Source: Pseudomonas asgharzadehiana (lineage in GTDB: Bacteria; Pseudomonadota; Gammaproteobacteria; Pseudomonadales; Pseudomonadaceae). Taken from it: a DNA stretch of 64,000 nt. The translations under genes and the position numbers were made by a program. Location of the stretch: assembly GCF_019139815.1 (NCBI RefSeq), contig NZ_CP077079.1, positions 5,835,001 through 5,899,000 on the forward strand, written 5' to 3'. Under the pieces are notes generated by a model. It ran no database searches and was not told the origin of the DNA. It saw nothing but the letters and a program-made list of their open reading frames with translations. Below are positions 49,605 to 58,377 of the stretch, piece by piece. Every line of letters starts with the position of its first letter. Position 1 is the stretch's first letter.

Positions 49605-50507
49605 TTACTCCACCGGATCACTGACCGGCTTGGCAATAATTGCCTTCAACTCGCTGGTCATCGGGAATTCCAGGTTCAAGCCCTTGGGCGGAATCGGCTG
49701 TTCAAACCAGCGCTGGTAAATCCCGTTGATTTCACCGCTGCGGTACAGCTCACCGAGGGTCTCGTTGACCACCGCGAGAAACTGCGGGTCGTCCTTGCGC
49801 ACCATGCAGCTGTAGATCTCGCGCGATTGCTCCTCGCCCACCACCACCCAGTGGTGCGGGTCCCTGGCCTTGGCGCGCTCGCCGTAGAGCAGTGCGTCGT
49901 CCATATAGAACGCCACCGCGCGGCCCGTCTCCAGCATCTTGAACGCCTCGCCATGGTCCTTGGCACTGATCACAAACATATTGGCCTTGTGCTCGGCGTT
50001 GTAGCTCTTGAGGAAACGTTCGTTGGTGGTCCCCGCCGTGGTCACCACGTTCTTGCCCACCAGGTCGGCAAAGCCCTTGATGCCGCTGTCCCTGGCCGTG
50101 AGCAATTGGCCCTTCACGTAAATAAAACCGTAGGAAAACGCCACCTGCTTCTGCCGCTCGGCTGTCACGCCGGTAGAGCCGCATTCCAGATCCACGGTGC
50201 CGTTCTGCACCAGCGGGATGCGGGTCTGGGAGGTCACCAGGGTGTAGTTCACCTTAAGGTTCGCAACCCCGGTTTTCTGCTGGATACGCTCGACAATCCT
50301 GCTCGCCAGGTCAACCGAATACCCCATGGGTTTGCCGCTGCTATCGCCCACATAGGAAAACGGCACCGACGCATCGCGATAACCCAGGGTGATGGACTGG
50401 GTGTTGGCTATCTTGCTCAACGTACCGTCCAGCGCCGGTTCATTCGCATGTGCCTGCGCGCCCAGCAAAAGCCCCAGGGTGCAGCCGGTCAACAGGATCT
50501 TTTTCAT
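49605..50507 (-). CDS. Glutamate/aspartate-type periplasmic binding protein (GltI-like)
   Basis: 300-residue secreted binding protein. The signal peptide ends near AHA, and the domain begins LSKIANTQSITLGYRDASVPFSYVG. The GltI/DEBP pattern continues with GYSVDLASRIVERIQ, VNYTLVTSQTRIPLVQNGTVDLECGSTGVTAERQ (near 95-128) and RKDDPQFLAVVNETLGELYRSG. It resembles GltI of the Asp/Glu ABC system, but no permease or ATPase follows. It is the last gene of a cluster with RidA and a D-amino-acid dehydrogenase homolog, so it probably captures an amino acid that these process. Confidence 0.87.
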   Translation of the reverse strand: MKKILLTGCTLGLLLGAQAHANEPALDGTLSKIANTQSITLGYRDASVPFSYVGDSSGKPMGYSVDLASRIVERIQQKTGVANLKVNYTLVTSQTRIPLVQNGTVDLECGSTGVTAERQKQVAFSYGFIYVKGQLLTARDSGIKGFADLVGKNVVTTAGTTNERFLKSYNAEHKANMFVISAKDHGEAFKMLETGRAVAFYMDDALLYGERAKARDPHHWVVVGEEQSREIYSCMVRKDDPQFLAVVNETLGELYRSGEINGIYQRWFEQPIPPKGLNLEFPMTSELKAIIAKPVSDPVE

Positions 50508-50532
50508 TGTTATTCTCCGTGGCTCTGTGAAG

Positions 50533-50883
50533 TTATTTACGTACGGCAATCACGCTGATTTCCACCAGCACGCTGGGTCGCGCCAGCTCGGCTTGCAGGG
50601 TGGTCCGTGTGGGCGCCATCCCCGGTGTCAGCCATGCGGACCACGCTTCGTTCATCGGCGCGAAACCGCTGCCGATGTCCTTCAGGTAAATGGTCGCATT
50701 GAGCAGGTGATCCTTGTCGCTGCCCGCCTCGGCCAGCAGTGCATCGATCTTGGCCAGCACTTCGCGGGTCTGGGTCGCCATGTCCTGGCCCTCGCCCGGT
50801 ACTTGGCCCGACAGGAACACCAGATCCTTGAAGGTGACGGCACCGCTGAGACGTTCATTGCTGCTGATTCGGGTAATGCTCAT
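50533..50883 (-). CDS. RidA-family reactive imine/enamine deaminase
   Basis: 116-residue YjgF/YER057c/UK114 protein. The fold markers are LVFLSGQVPGEGQDMATQTREVLAKIDALLAEAGSDKDHLLNATIYLKD (residues about 22-70) and the C-terminal PTRTTLQAELARPSVLVEISVIAVRK. It contains the Arg that contacts the imine carboxylate in RidA (TRTTLQ). It would hydrolyse imino acids released by the neighbouring FAD amino-acid dehydrogenase. It lies between that gene (10 bp) and the binding-protein gene (25 bp). Confidence 0.9.
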   Translation of the reverse strand: MSITRISSNERLSGAVTFKDLVFLSGQVPGEGQDMATQTREVLAKIDALLAEAGSDKDHLLNATIYLKDIGSGFAPMNEAWSAWLTPGMAPTRTTLQAELARPSVLVEISVIAVRK

Positions 50884-50893
50884 GGGGGCATCC

Positions 50894-52135
50894 TCAAGCG
50901 GCGCGGGGCGTCAGGCCCTGCATATCAATGGAAGGATTGCGCTGGCCAATCAGTTCGGCGAGCAACTGGCCGCTGCCGCAGGCCAGGGTAAAACCCAAGG
51001 CGCCGTGGCCGAGGTTCAGCCACAGGTTGCGATAGTGGCTGGCGCCGATCAGCGGCACACCGGTTGGCGTGGCCGGGCGCATACCGGCCCATTCCACTGC
51101 ATGGTCATAGTCACCAGCCGTAGGAAAGGTCTCTAGAGCCTGACGTTTGATCAGCGCCAGGCGCTTGGGCTCAAGGCCGGCGTCGAAGCCGACGATATCC
51201 ACCATGGCCGCGATCCGCAGTTGTTCACCGATGCGCGCGTAGACGACCTTGCGGTCGTAGTCGGTGATGCTCACGCTCGGCGCCTGGTGCCGCGCGCCGA
51301 TCGGCACGCTCAGGCTGTAGCCCTTGAGCGGGTAAAGCGGCAGCGCCAGGCCCGGCAGCCGCAGTTCGGCGCTGCGATGCCCCGCCGCCAATACCAGGTG
51401 CTCGACCGGCATCACCTCGTCGCCCAGCTCGATGGCCTGTACCAGCCCCCCTGCATGGCGAACACCGGTGACCTTGCGCGCCAACACAAAGCGACAGCGC
51501 CCGGACGCCTCCAGCCGCGCCGCCAAACGCTGGCAGAAGGCATGGCAATCGGCGACTTCCTCGTTTGGCGTATAAATCCCGCCGACAAACCCACTGCCCG
51601 CCAACGCCGGCTCCAGGCGTGTGCAATCGGCGGCCGAGAGCACCTGCTGCTGCAGGATATCGGTGACTTTGCTGCGTGCATGTTTAAAGCTGCCGGCGTT
51701 GCGAAAGGTCACCAACTTGCCGTTGCGGCGCCAGTCGAAGCCGTCTAGGCAGTCGTCCTCGCGCCATTGCTGCAAAGTGCTTTGGCTCAGGGACGCCAGG
51801 CGCAGCAGGTGGCCCGCATTGCGTTGGTTCACCGAACTGCGGCAGGCACCCATGAAGGCCGCCATCCAACGCCATTGCTGCGGGTCGAGCCGTGGACGCA
51901 GCTTCAATGGCGAGTCACCGCGCAGCAGCCAGCCAAGCGCTTGCAGCGGCACGCCGGCATCCGCCAACGGCGCGACATAGCGGTAGGACAGTTGCCCGCC
52001 ATTGGCGAAGCTGGTTTCGCTGCCCAGCGTGTCGCGTGCGTCGATCACCGTCACCTCATGGCCGGCCCGCACCAGCGCATACGCACTGGCCAAGCCGATA
52101 ACCCCACCACCAATGATGCAAACCTGCCTGGCCAT
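50894..52135 (-). CDS. FAD-dependent D-amino-acid dehydrogenase (DadA-like)
   Basis: 413-residue DAO-superfamily flavoprotein. The N-terminal Rossmann motif is VCIIGGGVIGLASAYALVRAGHEVTVID (residues 5-32), followed by SFANGGQLSYRYVAPLADAG, the DadA-type GGxxS segment. The C-terminal FAD contact is AVEWAGMRPATPTGVPLIGASHYRNLWLNLGHGALGFTLACGSG. The enzyme would oxidise a D-amino acid (or related amine) to the imino acid. DadA is usually partnered with DadX racemase; here the partners are RidA and a binding protein, so the substrate may differ from D-alanine. It is divergent from a LysR regulator. Confidence 0.88.
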   Translation of the reverse strand: MARQVCIIGGGVIGLASAYALVRAGHEVTVIDARDTLGSETSFANGGQLSYRYVAPLADAGVPLQALGWLLRGDSPLKLRPRLDPQQWRWMAAFMGACRSSVNQRNAGHLLRLASLSQSTLQQWREDDCLDGFDWRRNGKLVTFRNAGSFKHARSKVTDILQQQVLSAADCTRLEPALAGSGFVGGIYTPNEEVADCHAFCQRLAARLEASGRCRFVLARKVTGVRHAGGLVQAIELGDEVMPVEHLVLAAGHRSAELRLPGLALPLYPLKGYSLSVPIGARHQAPSVSITDYDRKVVYARIGEQLRIAAMVDIVGFDAGLEPKRLALIKRQALETFPTAGDYDHAVEWAGMRPATPTGVPLIGASHYRNLWLNLGHGALGFTLACGSGQLLAELIGQRNPSIDMQGLTPRAA

Positions 52136-52243
52136 CCCAGCCCCCAGCCGTTGATTGAAGAGAAGCCAAGCGTAGGCCCAGGTGACAGGACCCCGACAAT
52201 CAATAAAGATGGGCCACCTATAAACAAAGGTTATGGACTCGCC

Positions 52244-53146
52244 ATGCGCTTGCGTCATATCGAAATCTTCCAGGCCATACGCCAGACCGGCTCCATCAGC
52301 GCCGCCGCGCAGTTGTTGCACGTGTCGCAACCGGCGGTGACCAAGGTGCTGCAACACGCCGAGCTGCAGCTGGGCTTCCCGTTGTTTTTGCGCGTGCGTG
52401 GCAAATTGCAGCCCACCCCGGAAGCCCTGGCGCTGGAAGGTGAAGTGGAGAAAGTCACCGCGAGCCTGCAAGGCGTGCGGCGCCTGGCCAAGAGCTTGCG
52501 CCGCGCACCGGGGCAAAGTGTGCGCATTGGGGCAACCCCGGCGTTGGCCCTGTCGCTGCTGCCGCCGGCGATACTGGAGTGGAAACGCGATTACCCGGAC
52601 ATGGCCTGCGAGTTGTCCAGCGACCATAGCCGCGAGTTGGTGCAAAAGTTGTTGATGCGCGAGATCGACCTGGCGTTGACCCTCAACTTTTCCGGTCATC
52701 CGGGGCTTACCACCCAAACACTGGCCAACGGCGTGCTCGTGGCGCTGGCCTCCAAAGGCTATTGGCCAGACGCCGAGCTGCATCAGCCGTTGCCATTGGC
52801 CGACCTGGCGGGGGCGCCGCTGATAGGCCTGTCCAGCGCCGACCCGCTGGCGGCGAAACTCGACAGCTACCTGGAAAGTGTTGAGCCGGCGCCGAGGGTG
52901 ACGATCTCGGTACAAACCTATTCGTTGGCGCGGGCGATGGTGGAGTCCGGTGCCGGTTTAACGGTGATCGACCCATTCACCGCGTTGGGCGCCTCGACGG
53001 CCACCACCTGCATCCGCCCACTCACCCCGCCGCTGCCGATCACCTTGTATGCCCTGACCCGCGCCAACGAGCCGCCGCCGCATATGTTGGCCAAGTTGCT
53101 GGAAATCTTCGGTAAGCGGGCGTGTGAGTTATTGGAGCGCCTCTAA
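52244..53146 (+). CDS. LysR-family regulator of the DadA-like/RidA cluster
   Basis: 300-residue LysR regulator. The N-terminal HTH is RHIEIFQAIRQTGSISAAAQLLHVSQPAVTKVLQHAELQLGFPLF. The effector domain starts RIGATPALALSLLPPAILEWKRDYP. It is divergent from the dehydrogenase gene with only 108 bp between the starts, so it is the probable regulator of that cluster; the effector is presumably the amino acid. ATG 52244 lies 13 nt after AAGG, so translation initiation may be weak. Confidence 0.85.
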   Translation: MRLRHIEIFQAIRQTGSISAAAQLLHVSQPAVTKVLQHAELQLGFPLFLRVRGKLQPTPEALALEGEVEKVTASLQGVRRLAKSLRRAPGQSVRIGATPALALSLLPPAILEWKRDYPDMACELSSDHSRELVQKLLMREIDLALTLNFSGHPGLTTQTLANGVLVALASKGYWPDAELHQPLPLADLAGAPLIGLSSADPLAAKLDSYLESVEPAPRVTISVQTYSLARAMVESGAGLTVIDPFTALGASTATTCIRPLTPPLPITLYALTRANEPPPHMLAKLLEIFGKRACELLERL

Positions 53147-53161
53147 GGACACCGTAGATCG

Positions 53162-53187
53162 GTGGGAGGGGGTTTGCTCCCTCCCAC
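53162..53187. repeat. Compact REP hairpin
   Basis: GTGGGAGGG / CCCTCCCAC around GGTTTGCT. It lies between convergent LysR and hemolysin III genes and may be a shared 3' end. Confidence 0.6.
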
Positions 53188-53189
53188 AC

Positions 53190-53807
53190 TTAAAGCACGT
53201 AATGCATGATCGCCACAAAATGCAGCAGGCTGCCGCCGATCACAAACAAATGCCAGATCCCATGGGAATGCCGCAGGCGATCCTCCAAGGCAAAAAAAAT
53301 GATACCGACGGTGTACAGCACACCACCCGCCGCCAGCCATGTGAACCCTGCCATACCCAGCCCGGCGATCAGCGGCTTGACCGCCACCAGCACGATCCAG
53401 CCCATCACCGCGTAAATCACGATGGACAAGATACGCGCCTCGGAGCGCGGCTTGATCTCCTGCAAAATCCCGATCACCGCCAGCCCCCACACAATGCCGA
53501 ACAACGTCCAGCCCCACGGACCACGCAACGTCACCAGGCAAAACGGTGTGTAACTGCCGGCGATCAACAGGTAGATCGAAAAGTGATCGACCTTTTGCAT
53601 AATCTCTTTTCGCCGCCCGCGCACGCTGTGGTACACGGTCGACGCGCTGTACAGCACCATCAGCGTACAGCCATAGATCACCACGCTGACGATCTTCCAG
53701 GGGCTGCCATCCAGGCTCGCCACCACCAGCATCCACACAGCGCCAATGCACGCCGCGACTGCACCGAGCAAATGGCTCCAGGCGTTGAAGCGTTCCCCGT
53801 GATACAT
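53190..53807 (-). CDS. Hemolysin III / TrhA (YqfA) family membrane protein
   Basis: 205-residue protein with seven hydrophobic segments, a prokaryotic PAQR relative. Landmarks are ERFNAWSHLLGAVAACIGAVW at the start, YSASTVYHSVRGRRKEIMQKVDHFSIYLLIAGSYTPFCLVTL (about 54-95, with the SxxxH and D-H-x(3)-Y-x(2)-I-A-G-S-Y-T-P signatures), and the C-terminal HGIWHLFVIGGSLLHFVAIMHY (HxxxH-type metal ligands). The name is historical; TrhA members influence membrane lipid homeostasis. It is divergent from mdcR. Confidence 0.9.
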   Translation of the reverse strand: MYHGERFNAWSHLLGAVAACIGAVWMLVVASLDGSPWKIVSVVIYGCTLMVLYSASTVYHSVRGRRKEIMQKVDHFSIYLLIAGSYTPFCLVTLRGPWGWTLFGIVWGLAVIGILQEIKPRSEARILSIVIYAVMGWIVLVAVKPLIAGLGMAGFTWLAAGGVLYTVGIIFFALEDRLRHSHGIWHLFVIGGSLLHFVAIMHYVL

Positions 53808-53951
53808 GTGTCACTGACCTCCTGTAACCGTTGACGGCTGGCGGCAAGCCTCCAGCCTTGCGCATCAGAGTGCAAGCGCCGTGTGACGTTCCGGCGACGC
53901 CGCACGGTTTTGCGGGCACAATCGACCGCATTCGAACAAGAGCCCACGGCC

Positions 53952-54872
53952 ATGCTGATCGACGAAGAATTCACCCTCAAAAAGCTCGAGATCTTCCTGG
54001 CGTTCATGCGCACCGGCAACCTGGCCCGCGCCGCCGCCGAGCTGCAGACCAGCAATGTCAGCGTGCACCGCGCCATTCATTCGCTGGAAAACGCCCTGCG
54101 TTGCCCGCTGTTCAAACATGAAGGGCGTAACCTCACCCCGCTCGAAAGCGCCTACGTGCTCGAAGAGCGCGCGCAGAAACTGGTGGCCGATGTGGTCGAC
54201 AGCGTGCGCCTCACTCGCGAAGCCGCTGGTTTCTCGGCTGAACGCTTCAAACTCGGCTCGCTGTATTCGCTGACGGTCAAGACCGTGCCGCAACTGATCA
54301 TGGGCCTGAAGATTCGCCGCAGCGAGCTCAACATCGACCTGATCCTGGGCTCCAATTTCGACCTGCTCTATAAGCTCAAGAACATGGAAGTCGACGCGAT
54401 CCTCATCTCCCTTGACGAACATGCCAACGACCCCGATTGCGAGCAGATCGCACTGTTTAGCGATGACATCTTCCTCGCCACGCCGGCCGACTCGCCCTTG
54501 GACCGCACCCAGGAAATCGATCTGGCCGAGGTGCGCGACGCCACCTTCATTACCCTCACCCAAGGCTTCGCCACCCACCAGGACGGCAACCGGGTGTTCA
54601 AGCAAGCGGGGTTCGAGCCGAAGGTGGCGATGCAGGTCAATGACATCTTCACGCTGTTGAGCATGGTCAGTTCGGGGGTGGGTTATGCACTGCTGCCGGG
54701 GCGGATTGCGGCGGTGTATGAGAACCGCGTAAAGCTGATACCGCTGCAAGCCAGGTATCGGTTGCAGCAGCATATTGGCGTGGTGTTCTTGAAGGCCAAG
54801 GAGCGTGACCCGAACTTGCTGGCGTTGTTGGCGGAGTGCCGGATGTATGCCAATCGGCAGGTGCCAGCCTGA
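53952..54872 (+). CDS. mdcR: LysR-family regulator of malonate utilisation, MdcR
   Basis: 306-residue LysR protein. HTH: LEIFLAFMRTGNLARAAAELQTSNVSVHRAIHSLENALRCPLF (residues about 12-54). The effector domain opens FKLGSLYSLTVKTVPQLIMGL. It ends 30 bp from the convergent madM gene at the distal end of the mdc operon, the place occupied by mdcR in other pseudomonads. It is expected to activate mdcA-madM in response to malonate by binding upstream of mdcA, 7 kb away. Assignment rests on position and the MdcR-like terminus MLIDEEFTLKKLEIFLAFM. Confidence 0.85.
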   Translation: MLIDEEFTLKKLEIFLAFMRTGNLARAAAELQTSNVSVHRAIHSLENALRCPLFKHEGRNLTPLESAYVLEERAQKLVADVVDSVRLTREAAGFSAERFKLGSLYSLTVKTVPQLIMGLKIRRSELNIDLILGSNFDLLYKLKNMEVDAILISLDEHANDPDCEQIALFSDDIFLATPADSPLDRTQEIDLAEVRDATFITLTQGFATHQDGNRVFKQAGFEPKVAMQVNDIFTLLSMVSSGVGYALLPGRIAAVYENRVKLIPLQARYRLQQHIGVVFLKAKERDPNLLALLAECRMYANRQVPA

Positions 54873-54901
54873 GACTCCGCCATCGGGAGCAAGCCCCGAG
54901 G

Positions 54902-55666
54902 TCAGCCCACCAACCCCCGCATCAGCAGAAACAACAACGACGGCCCCAGCAGACAGCCCAGCGCCGTATAAAACGCCGCCGTCAAACAGCCATATGGCAC
55001 CAGCTTCGGATCGGTCGCCGCCAGCCCGCCCGCCACACCGCTGGAGGTGCCCATCAACCCGCCGAAAATCACCGCGCTGCGCGGGTTGTTGAGCCCAATC
55101 AGCGGCGCCACGAACGGGGTCATCACCATCACCAGAATGGCCTTGATCAACCCCGCCGCAATCGACAACGCCATCACTTCGGAACTGGCGCCAATCGCCG
55201 CGCCCGTCACCGGGCCGACGATGTAGGTGACGGCGCCCGCACCAATGGTGGTGAGGCTCACGGCATCGGTGTAACCGAACGCCATGGCCACGCCGACACC
55301 CGCCACAAACGATGAGCCAACGCCGACGAACAGCGCCAGCACCCCCACGTAGCCCGCGCGCTTGAGTTCATCGACACTGACCCCAAACGCCGTGGCGACG
55401 ATGGCGAAGTCCCGCAGCATCGCGCCGCCCAACAGGCCGATACCCGACAGCAACGGAATATCCACCACACCCTTGGAGCCACCGGTAAAGGCCCCGCCCA
55501 CATACGACAGCACCAGGCCCAGCAGAATGGCGATGGCCGAACCGTGCAGGCGGCCTTTGGTGAAGGTGTCGGAGATCCAGTAGGACACCCACATGGTCAG
55601 GCCGATCACCGCAAAACCGCTGATCAGGCCGTAGCCGGTGATCACTTTCATCATGGATTCGTACAT
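54902..55666 (-). CDS. madM: Malonate transporter subunit MadM
   Basis: Large membrane subunit of the MadLM sodium-dependent malonate importer; 254 residues, about eight hydrophobic segments. The family runs RLHGSAIAILLGLVLSYVGGAFTGGSKG (near 43) and GGAMLRDFAIVATAFGVSVDELKRAG (near 82) are followed by TTIGAGAVTYIVGPVTGAAIGASSEVMALSIAAGLIKAILVMV and GGLMGTSSGVAGGLAATD. The start is ATG 55666; a GTG at 55675 overlaps the madL stop as GTGA and is an alternative. Its partner MadL is disrupted in this sequence. Confidence 0.92.
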   Translation of the reverse strand: MYESMMKVITGYGLISGFAVIGLTMWVSYWISDTFTKGRLHGSAIAILLGLVLSYVGGAFTGGSKGVVDIPLLSGIGLLGGAMLRDFAIVATAFGVSVDELKRAGYVGVLALFVGVGSSFVAGVGVAMAFGYTDAVSLTTIGAGAVTYIVGPVTGAAIGASSEVMALSIAAGLIKAILVMVMTPFVAPLIGLNNPRSAVIFGGLMGTSSGVAGGLAATDPKLVPYGCLTAAFYTALGCLLGPSLLFLLMRGLVG

Positions 55667-55671
55667 GGCGA

Positions 55672-56065
55672 TCACCCGGCGTCTTTGGTGGGAACAGCTG
55701 CACTCGGCTCACGATTGCCGATGCGCGACAGCACCGGCACCAGGGCAAAGCCCAGCACTACCGCAAGCGTACCGGCCAGAATCGCCATGGGCCCGCCGCT
55801 GATGGCGCCATACACGTTCTGCTGGGCAGCCATGGCCACCACAATCGGGATATAAATCGCGGCCCAGAAGCTCACGCCTTGCTCCGACTTACCGGTAAAC
55901 AGCCCCCCGTTTGGCCAGATAACTGCCCAGCCCGATCAACAGCAACATGGCGATACCTACCCCGCCGACGTTGGCCGGAATGCCCATCCATTTACCCAGC
56001 AGCTCACCAATAAACAGGCCGAACAATGTGCAAAGCGCCAAAAATGCCACACCGTAAATAATCAT
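55672..56065 (-). pseudogene. madL: Malonate transporter subunit MadL, frameshifted at a G6 run
   Basis: Small membrane subunit of MadLM, broken into two frames. The 5' part from ATG 56065 encodes MIIYGVAFLALCTLFGLFIGELLGKWMGIPANVGG and stops after AKRGAVYR. The 3' part encodes GVSFWAAIYIPIVVAMAAQQNVYGAISGGPMAILAG to the stop at 55672. Removing one G from the six-G run (plus-strand C6 at 55903-55908) restores a continuous AKRGLFTGKSEQGVSFWAAIYIP and a protein of about 130 residues, the normal MadL size. It may be a sequencing error, a real null mutation or a slippage site. GAGGA lies 8 nt before the start. Confidence 0.88.
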
Positions 56066-56132
56066 TGTTGTTGTCCTCAAAGTGCTCGATCGAAATTGTT
56101 GTTTTTGTGCTTCGAAAGCCTCGGGTGATGCT

Positions 56133-57032
56133 TTATCGGTGGCGGCGCTCCTCCTCTTGCAGCAGGGCCTGCAAGGTGTCCAGGCGCGCGCCTTCGCAGG
56201 CGATCACCGTACCTTGTTCAAATACGCGCCGTGACAAACCAGTGAGCACGGCGCCCGGGGGCAGTTCGATTTGCAGGCGCACGCCGCGCTCGTAAGCGCT
56301 TTGCACGGTGCCGCGCCAGTCGACGATGCGGCACATGTTGAAGGCCAGGTCGTCGCGCAATTGCTCGGGGTTGTGGATCGGCCGCGCACGGGTACTGCTC
56401 AGGTAGGTGATGCGCGGCGTCTTGAGCGCGACGAACGCTCGGGCCAGTGCCTGGGCCGGTTGCTCCAACAGTGCGCAATGGGATGGCACGCTGACAGCCA
56501 GGCGCTTGGCGATGCCGTTACCCTTGATGCGCTGGGCGACACGTGCCATGGCGGCGTCGCTGCCGGCGATCACGGTCTGGTTATCGGCATTGATATTGGC
56601 CAGGTATACCGGCGTTTGCGCGCTGTGGACGTCGGCGAGCAGCTGTTCGACCGTGGATAACTGCGGGCCGATAAGCGCGGTCATGCCGTAGCCCTGCGGA
56701 TAAGCCTGTTGCATCAGTTCACCGCGCAGGCTGACCAGTTTGACCGCATCGACGAAGTCCAGCGCACCGGCGATCACCGCCGCCGGGTAGGCGCCGATGG
56801 ACAGGCCCGCCACATAGTCCGGCGTGTGTTGCAGCAGGCGCGCATGGGCGACGCCGGCGATCAACAGGCACAGCTGAACCGCGCGGGTCGACGCCAGGGC
56901 CTGTGCGTCATCGAGCCGGCGAACGTCCTCGCCCAAGGCCTGGCTGGCTTCATCCAACACCTGGGCAGGCAATGACCGGAGCATGCCCGGCCGTTGCGCG
57001 CCCTGCCCTGGGAAGACCAGCAGGCTGCTCAT
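56133..57032 (-). CDS. mdcH: Malonyl-CoA:ACP transacylase MdcH
   Basis: Epsilon-type subunit that loads malonyl onto the thiol of the MdcC carrier protein; 299 residues. FabD-like landmarks are LLVFPGQGAQRPGML (residues 4-18), the nucleophile Ser in YVAGLSIGAYPAAVIAG (GxSxG, near 89), YLANINADNQTVIAG near 150, and the catalytic His in AVSVPSHCALL near 190. The ATG overlaps the mdcG stop as ATGA. It is followed by a 67-bp gap before madL. Confidence 0.93.
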   Translation of the reverse strand: MSSLLVFPGQGAQRPGMLRSLPAQVLDEASQALGEDVRRLDDAQALASTRAVQLCLLIAGVAHARLLQHTPDYVAGLSIGAYPAAVIAGALDFVDAVKLVSLRGELMQQAYPQGYGMTALIGPQLSTVEQLLADVHSAQTPVYLANINADNQTVIAGSDAAMARVAQRIKGNGIAKRLAVSVPSHCALLEQPAQALARAFVALKTPRITYLSSTRARPIHNPEQLRDDLAFNMCRIVDWRGTVQSAYERGVRLQIELPPGAVLTGLSRRVFEQGTVIACEGARLDTLQALLQEEERRHR

Positions 57033-57625
57033 GCCACCGCCTGCCAGGGGTCGAGCACAAGGTGCGCGCCGCCGGCGGTCTTGAGCAGCACCCGCCGCGA
57101 GGGGCCAGCCCACTCACGCAAGGCCACCGCGCCAAACGGGGTTTGCAGTTGCAGGTCGACCGCGCATACCGACTTGTCCAACCTCGCCAGCAGGTCTCGG
57201 GCGCTGTCGCGCGCCAGCGGCTCGGGGGCGCGCAGGATCAAATCCAGGTCACTCGAGGCATGCAGCGCTTCAATGCCGGTGGCCAGCTCAAAACCGGCGC
57301 TGCCGCTGACACCCCAGTTGGCCTGCGCCAGAACCGGCCGCAGTTGCTCCAGCGCCTGCAATGCGGGCAAAACACGGGGCGAGATCACGCCGCGCAGCGC
57401 TTCGGGCACCACACGCCGACGCACGGCGGCAATTGGCATGTGGGCGGCAAACCGCTGCTCGCGCAAACGCCCGCGCACACCCACCGCCACCTGGCCCGGC
57501 TCGGCGAGGGCGCGACGCACCACCACCGGTTGCCCGGCGCTGATCGCGTCCACCGCCCAGGCCGGAGCATCGGCGGGCAGGTGCGCCGGGGTCATGCCCC
57601 AGAGCAGGTCATGGGCGTTCACCAT
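57029..57625 (-). CDS. mdcG: Phosphoribosyl-dephospho-CoA transferase MdcG
   Basis: Transfers the triphosphoribosyl-dephospho-CoA prosthetic group to apo-MdcC; 198 residues. It begins MVNAHDLLWG, and has a nucleotidyltransferase-like core: FELATGIEALHASSDLDLILRAPEP (GSSDLD-like metal-binding Asp pair, near 128-140). The ATG 57625 lies inside the end of mdcE (7-bp overlap), so the upstream part of the frame is not used. The neighbouring mdcB and mdcC are its substrate supplier and target. Confidence 0.9.
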   Translation of the reverse strand: MVNAHDLLWGMTPAHLPADAPAWAVDAISAGQPVVVRRALAEPGQVAVGVRGRLREQRFAAHMPIAAVRRRVVPEALRGVISPRVLPALQALEQLRPVLAQANWGVSGSAGFELATGIEALHASSDLDLILRAPEPLARDSARDLLARLDKSVCAVDLQLQTPFGAVALREWAGPSRRVLLKTAGGAHLVLDPWQAVA

Positions 57626-58377
57626 TGCTCCCGCAACAGCTGGCGCACGTGGCTGGAGGCGGCGCGATGAGGTGCGCCAAGGCGCCCGCTCAAATCGGTA
57701 GCGGTAATATCCTTGATCGCCGCCGCCAGGCACTCGCGGACCCGCGCCACATCCTCCGGCGTCGGTTGTTCAATCCGGCTCACCGATAAGGTCTCCCACA
57801 ACAAACCTAGGCTGGCATAGCTGTCGATGTCATAGGCCATCGGCGGCACGCTGGCGGCCAGGGTTTCCAACTCTTCGACACTGCGCAAAGTCACCCGCGC
57901 GGCCGAGGCCTTGCCCATGGCGTGTACCATCACGCCGGGGTCACGCAGGGCAATCAGGCGGTTGGCCTGGTAGCCGTGGGCGAGGAACGCACCGGACATA
58001 GCCTTGCCCACCAACAGCGCAATCACCGGGTGCCCGGCCAAGCGCGCGCGAGCGTAGGCATCGGCGGCGGCGGCCAGGGCTTGATGGATACCGAGGGCTT
58101 CTTCGCGACGGCCATAGGCTTGGCTCGGCACATCGACGATCGCGATGATCGGGCGCTTGTCGCCACGGGCAATGGCTTCATCCACCGCTTTGGCCAGGCC
58201 CCAGCCTTCCAGCAAGCCGACTTCGCCATTACGTGCGCGGGGGAACCGATTGTGCTCATCCGTGACCACCGCGATAAAACGTCCTGCCTGGCCATCGGCG
58301 ACTCTCAGCGAAGCCGGCAACCCTTCGACAGGCGTCGCTCCAGCGCTCAATGCGTTGAACCACTGCAAACCTCTCAT
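57619..58377 (-). CDS. mdcE: Malonate decarboxylase gamma subunit MdcE
   Basis: Second half of the malonyl-carrier decarboxylase, a carboxyltransferase-like crotonase-fold subunit; 252 residues. Recognisable stretches are DEHNRFPRARNGEVGLLEGWGLAKAVDEAI (near 41), IVDVPSQAYGRREEALGIHQALAAAADAYARARLAGHPVIALLVGKAMSGAFLAHGYQANRLIAL (near 80-140), and VMVHAMGKASAARVT. It overlaps mdcD by ATGA. It works as a complex with MdcD. Confidence 0.93.
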   Translation of the reverse strand: MRGLQWFNALSAGATPVEGLPASLRVADGQAGRFIAVVTDEHNRFPRARNGEVGLLEGWGLAKAVDEAIARGDKRPIIAIVDVPSQAYGRREEALGIHQALAAAADAYARARLAGHPVIALLVGKAMSGAFLAHGYQANRLIALRDPGVMVHAMGKASAARVTLRSVEELETLAASVPPMAYDIDSYASLGLLWETLSVSRIEQPTPEDVARVRECLAAAIKDITATDLSGRLGAPHRAASSHVRQLLREQW

